Shown: piece by piece, positions 63,509 to 64,000 of the stretch | Numbering within the stretch: position 1 is the first letter of the stretch | Layout: the number at the start of each line of letters is the position of its first letter | Assembly (NCBI GenBank): GCA_041398225.1 | Contig: JAWKVD010000015.1 | Span: 1 to 64,000, forward strand | Source: JAWKVD01 sp041398225 | GTDB taxonomy: Bacteria; Pseudomonadota; Alphaproteobacteria; Caulobacterales; Hyphomonadaceae | Direction of reading: 5' to 3' | DNA length: 64,000 nucleotides | Program-made: the position numbers and the translations under genes | Notes under the pieces: model-generated | Told to the model about the DNA's origin: nothing | Database searches by the model: none | Seen by the model: only the letters and a program-made list of their open reading frames with translations

Positions 63509-64000
63509 CTATATCCCGGCGATCTCCTCCAACTGGTCGCCGATCGGCCCCGCCAGACTCTGATAGCCGCGCCGTTCGGCCTCCCGCCGGGCCTCGATCA
63601 GCACGCTACGCGCCAGATCGAACTGTCCGCGCTTGATCAGCATCCGGCCGTAAAGCGCCAGCGCATCCAGGTTGCCGATCCCAAGGCCGTTCGACGAGGC
63701 GATTGACGCGGATTGGGCGCACAGCGCGCCCGCGCGCGCGACATCGCCCTGCTTCAGCATGATCTGCGCCTCCAGATACAGGCACTCCACTTCAAGCTTC
63801 GGCACGCCCATGCCGGTCGCATATCGACGGCAGGCGTCGACAAGCTCCGTCGGGCGCTGCAGCGAGCCTTCGTGCTGCGCAAGGTCGATCCGCGCCGTCT
63901 CGAGCTGCGCAAGCCACAACAGGTCCTGCTGTTCCGAGGGCAGGGCGGCGGATTCGGCCAGCCGGGCGTGCTCGCGTGCGCTGTCCAGATTCCCCGCATT
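63509..64000 (-). CDS. TPR-repeat protein, C-terminal part (cut by window edge)
   Basis: At least 163 residues of a protein whose start lies beyond the window. Repeating helical pairs are seen: NAGNLDSAREHARLAESAAL, LQRPTELVDACRRYATGMGV, LEAQIMLKQGDVARAGALCA and LYGRMLIKRGQFDLARSVLI. The pattern is tetratricopeptide-like. It ends GDQLEEIAGI. This may be the tail of a large regulator or ATPase; nothing further can be said. Confidence 0.7.
   Translation of the reverse strand, partial: NAGNLDSAREHARLAESAALPSEQQDLLWLAQLETARIDLAQHEGSLQRPTELVDACRRYATGMGVPKLEVECLYLEAQIMLKQGDVARAGALCAQSASIASSNGLGIGNLDALALYGRMLIKRGQFDLARSVLIEARREAERRGYQSLAGPIGDQLEEIAGI

Overview
The window is high-GC DNA from an alphaproteobacterium. 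The clearest marker is the PhyR-NepR-EcfG general stress module with its own GGAAC-N16-CGTT promoters, which is confined to Alphaproteobacteria. Several TonB-dependent receptors, one of the Xanthomonas/Caulobacter type, and two FMN-transferase/PepSY loci suggest a Caulobacterales-, Hyphomonadales- or Parvularculales-like bacterium. This placement is inference.

Layout. 1-2586: iron-type locus (TonB receptor start, DUF4198, small protein, divergent DUF6607 lipoprotein) around a cluster of Fur-like half-sites. 2604-7439: phenylalanine/tyrosine degradation (phhA, hppD, VOC protein, maleylacetoacetate isomerase, fumarylacetoacetase) with a divergent Lrp-type regulator; homogentisate dioxygenase is absent. 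7436-10302: SLC13 permease and MscS channel. 10446-14520: general stress response (DUF1328, entericidin-like lipoprotein, HWE-type kinase, EcfG, NepR, PhyR). 14542-18429: molybdenum hydroxylase operon with a MoaD/ThiS-like protein. 18635-22321: TetR plus HlyD/ABC exporter. 22379-25532: PepSY, DUF2271, DUF4198 and ApbE behind a second Fur-like box. 25550-34363: housekeeping mix (tRNA-Thr, OmpA-like protein, DUF1761, metG, GST, Coq4-like, M20 hydrolase, rlmB, tRNA-Tyr). 34364-37483: AT-richer, decayed island next to tRNA-Tyr, with an orphan nuclease-toxin tail and possible immunity gene, lipoprotein scraps and three IS6-type transposase remnants. 37484-45399: probable catabolic cluster (PhyH dioxygenase, TonB receptor, SCP2-like protein, TetR, MFS_2 symporter, alpha/beta hydrolase). 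47235-51422: TIR-dynamin fusion followed by a second dynamin-like GTPase. 51534-55459: ApbE::DUF2271 fusion, PepSY protein, small protein and amidohydrolase. 55839-63467: FecI/FecR pair, STN-type TonB receptor and two tandem metallophosphoesterases. The right edge cuts a TPR protein.

The most interesting locus is the two-gene TIR-dynamin/dynamin pair at 47235-51422. The coding sequence suggests a TIR enzyme coupled to membrane-remodelling GTPases, most likely anti-phage immunity related to, but different from, described dynamin-based (LeoABC/Eleos-like) systems.

A caution: at least five genes (fumarylacetoacetase, maiA, metG, two TonB receptors) carry frameshifts, and the amidohydrolase probably has one. 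metG is essential and carries several within about 450 bases. Sequence or assembly error is the simplest explanation for most of these, so such entries are marked as broken only in the sequence as given.
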